Shown piece after piece: positions 62,991-64,000 of a stretch of DNA of 64,000 nucleotides. Source of the DNA: Aeromonas sp. FDAARGOS 1405 (lineage in GTDB: Bacteria; Pseudomonadota; Gammaproteobacteria; Enterobacterales; Aeromonadaceae); the NCBI RefSeq assembly GCF_019048265.1, contig NZ_CP077311.1, positions 1,882,001-1,946,000 on the forward strand, read 5' to 3'. The translations under genes and the position numbers were made by a program. The number at the start of each line of letters is the position of its first letter. The stretch's first letter is position 1. The notes under the pieces are model-generated. The model did not search any database, had not been told where the DNA came from, and saw nothing but the letters and a program-made list of their open reading frames with translations.

Positions 62991-64000
62991 GCAGGAGCGG
63001 TTTGCCGCTACACCAGCACGGGATCGGCTTGGTCGAGGTGATGATCGCCCTGGTGCTCTCGCTGATAACGGTGGGGGTCATGATTCAGGTGTTTCTCGGC
63101 AATCACAAAACCTATCTCACTGGCGAGGCCATTGCCCGGGTGCGGGAAGATAGCGGATTTGCCACCAATCTGCTGCAAAAAGAGCTGCGTATGGTGGGCT
63201 ATCAGGGGTGTCTCAGCAAGCAGGGGGTCAATATCACCAATACCCTCAATAACAGTACGGCACTGCCCTACAACTTCACCACCTTTTTGCGTGGTTACGA
63301 CAATGTGACGTCCACTTTGCCAGCCGAGCTGTCTGCTCTGTTCAGCGGTTCCGAGCCCAGACCCATGCCGGGTAGCGATATCCTGTTGGTTCAGGGGCCG
63401 GTTGGGGTTGGGGTGCCGCTCAGTCGTGATAATCATAACAGTGCCGCCCAGCTGTTTGTGCAGCAGCTATCCAGCAAGGCCGACTATTGTGGTTCCGGCG
63501 CACAGGGTTATAGCGATCTGTGCGAGGGAGATATCGTCATGGTCTCCGACTGTCAGAAGGCCAGAATATTTCAGGTCACCAAAGTACAGGGCGTGGCAGG
63601 GGGGCGTGAGGTCAATATCGTCCACTCCAATGACAACAAATATACGCCAGGCAATGCCAGCAGTTCCTGGGGGGGGGCCAGCAGCCCACCCGAGGAGCGA
63701 TTCGGTCTTGGCTCGGTCGTGAACAGGGTGGAAACCCGTCTCTACTATATCGCCCGCCCCTCTGCCAGCAGCCCCTACGCGCTTTATCGCAAGAACGGGG
63801 TGGCTGCAGGTATGCCCCTTATCGAAGGGGTTGCCAATATGCAACTTACATTCGGCGAGGATCAGAACCGGGATCGTGCGGCAGATCGCTACGTGAGCGC
63901 CGCAGGTAATCCAAACTGGGACAATGTACTGGGGATTGGAGTGCAACTTTTGATGCGCAGCAACCAGGGTAATGTGGTGTCGTCTCCGCAGGCCCTTAGC
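62987..64000 (+). CDS. pilW: Type IV pilus minor pilin PilW (3' end outside window)
   Basis: Open from ATG 62987 through the window edge: at least 338 residues. Leader MSRSGLPLHQHG then IGLVEVMIALVLSLITVGVMIQVFLGNHKTYLTGEA with Glu +5, typical of PilW; the later part (ELRMVGYQGC, DILLVQGP, GDIVMVSDC, VETRLYYIAR, GIGVQLLMRS) fits PilW. Nearly complete at 64000. pilX, pilY1 and pilE would be expected beyond the edge. Confidence 0.9.
   Translation, partial: MSRSGLPLHQHGIGLVEVMIALVLSLITVGVMIQVFLGNHKTYLTGEAIARVREDSGFATNLLQKELRMVGYQGCLSKQGVNITNTLNNSTALPYNFTTFLRGYDNVTSTLPAELSALFSGSEPRPMPGSDILLVQGPVGVGVPLSRDNHNSAAQLFVQQLSSKADYCGSGAQGYSDLCEGDIVMVSDCQKARIFQVTKVQGVAGGREVNIVHSNDNKYTPGNASSSWGGASSPPEERFGLGSVVNRVETRLYYIARPSASSPYALYRKNGVAAGMPLIEGVANMQLTFGEDQNRDRAADRYVSAAGNPNWDNVLGIGVQLLMRSNQGNVVSSPQALS

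Noticed and set aside
1..64000. tRNA, rRNA, CRISPR arrays, insertion sequences, prophage or integron
   Set aside because: I looked for tRNA T-loops, regularly spaced repeats, transposase motifs and integrase genes and found none. The region reads as conserved chromosome with uniform composition.

Overview
The window is a continuous stretch of core chromosome from a GC-rich gammaproteobacterium, almost certainly an Aeromonas. Three observations support this. The polar-flagellar motor protein MotX and a HlyU-type regulator are both present. The housekeeping clusters keep the order expected for Aeromonadales/Vibrionales. The coding sequences match E. coli and Vibrio families closely without being either. 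I see no tRNA, rRNA, CRISPR array, insertion sequence, prophage or integron. Gene starts were chosen from ribosome binding sites and family lengths, so several differ from the longest open frame.

Layout. 1-5.8 kb: the end of a pullulanase, a ZntA-type metal-exporting ATPase with a MerR-type promoter, thiol peroxidase Tpx and a solute-binding protein. 5.9-9.7 kb: a DEAD-box helicase, a CPBP membrane protease, a second solute-binding protein, a small uncharacterised protein and YacL. 9.8-13.5 kb: a CdaR-type regulator, a GntP-family permease and glycerate kinase, a compact D-glycerate module. 13.7-17.8 kb: NnrU-like protein, periplasmic glutathione peroxidase, a LysR regulator, a NupC-type nucleoside transporter and a DUF4426 protein. 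17.8-23.4 kb: yggU-yggT-proC-yggS facing pilT-pilU-yaaA. 23.6-25.9 kb: an unknown gene, arfB-ogt and a PII gene. 26.1-30.9 kb: Fur-box-controlled fbpABC iron uptake plus a DyP peroxidase. 31.0-36.6 kb: argR, the artP-J-Q-M arginine transporter with ARG boxes, mdh and motX. 36.7-40.6 kb: hmp/nsrR (nitric oxide defence), a CNNM/CorC protein and ypjD. 40.9-44.4 kb: ffh and rpsP-rimM-trmD-rplS. 44.5-50.8 kb: a small glycogen-binding-fold protein, mutH, a DnaA-box/GATC-rich gap, then rppH-ptsP-lgt-thyA. 51.0-61.8 kb: nhaA, a four-cysteine exported protein, nhaR, hlyU, rpsT, murJ, ribF-ileS-lspA-fkpB-ispH. 62.1 kb to the end: fimT-pilV-pilW minor pilins, cut by the window edge.

How it works together. 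Several units are regulator-plus-target pairs: argR/art, nsrR/hmp, nhaR/nhaA, cdaR/glycerate genes. Type IV pilus functions appear twice, as the retraction ATPases (pilT, pilU) and the minor-pilin operon.

The most interesting feature is not a protein. The roughly 730-bp gap between mutH and rppH carries two perfect DnaA boxes, several near-perfect ones and ten GATC sites. It sits where E. coli has the DnaA-reactivating sequence DARS2. Other points of interest are a decayed tandem duplication of the proC translation start, duplicated hairpins before rpsP, a four-cysteine exported protein inserted between nhaA and nhaR, a His/Cys-rich extension on ZntA and an Ala/Pro-rich insertion in MotX. No wholly new multi-gene defence or metabolic system is evident.
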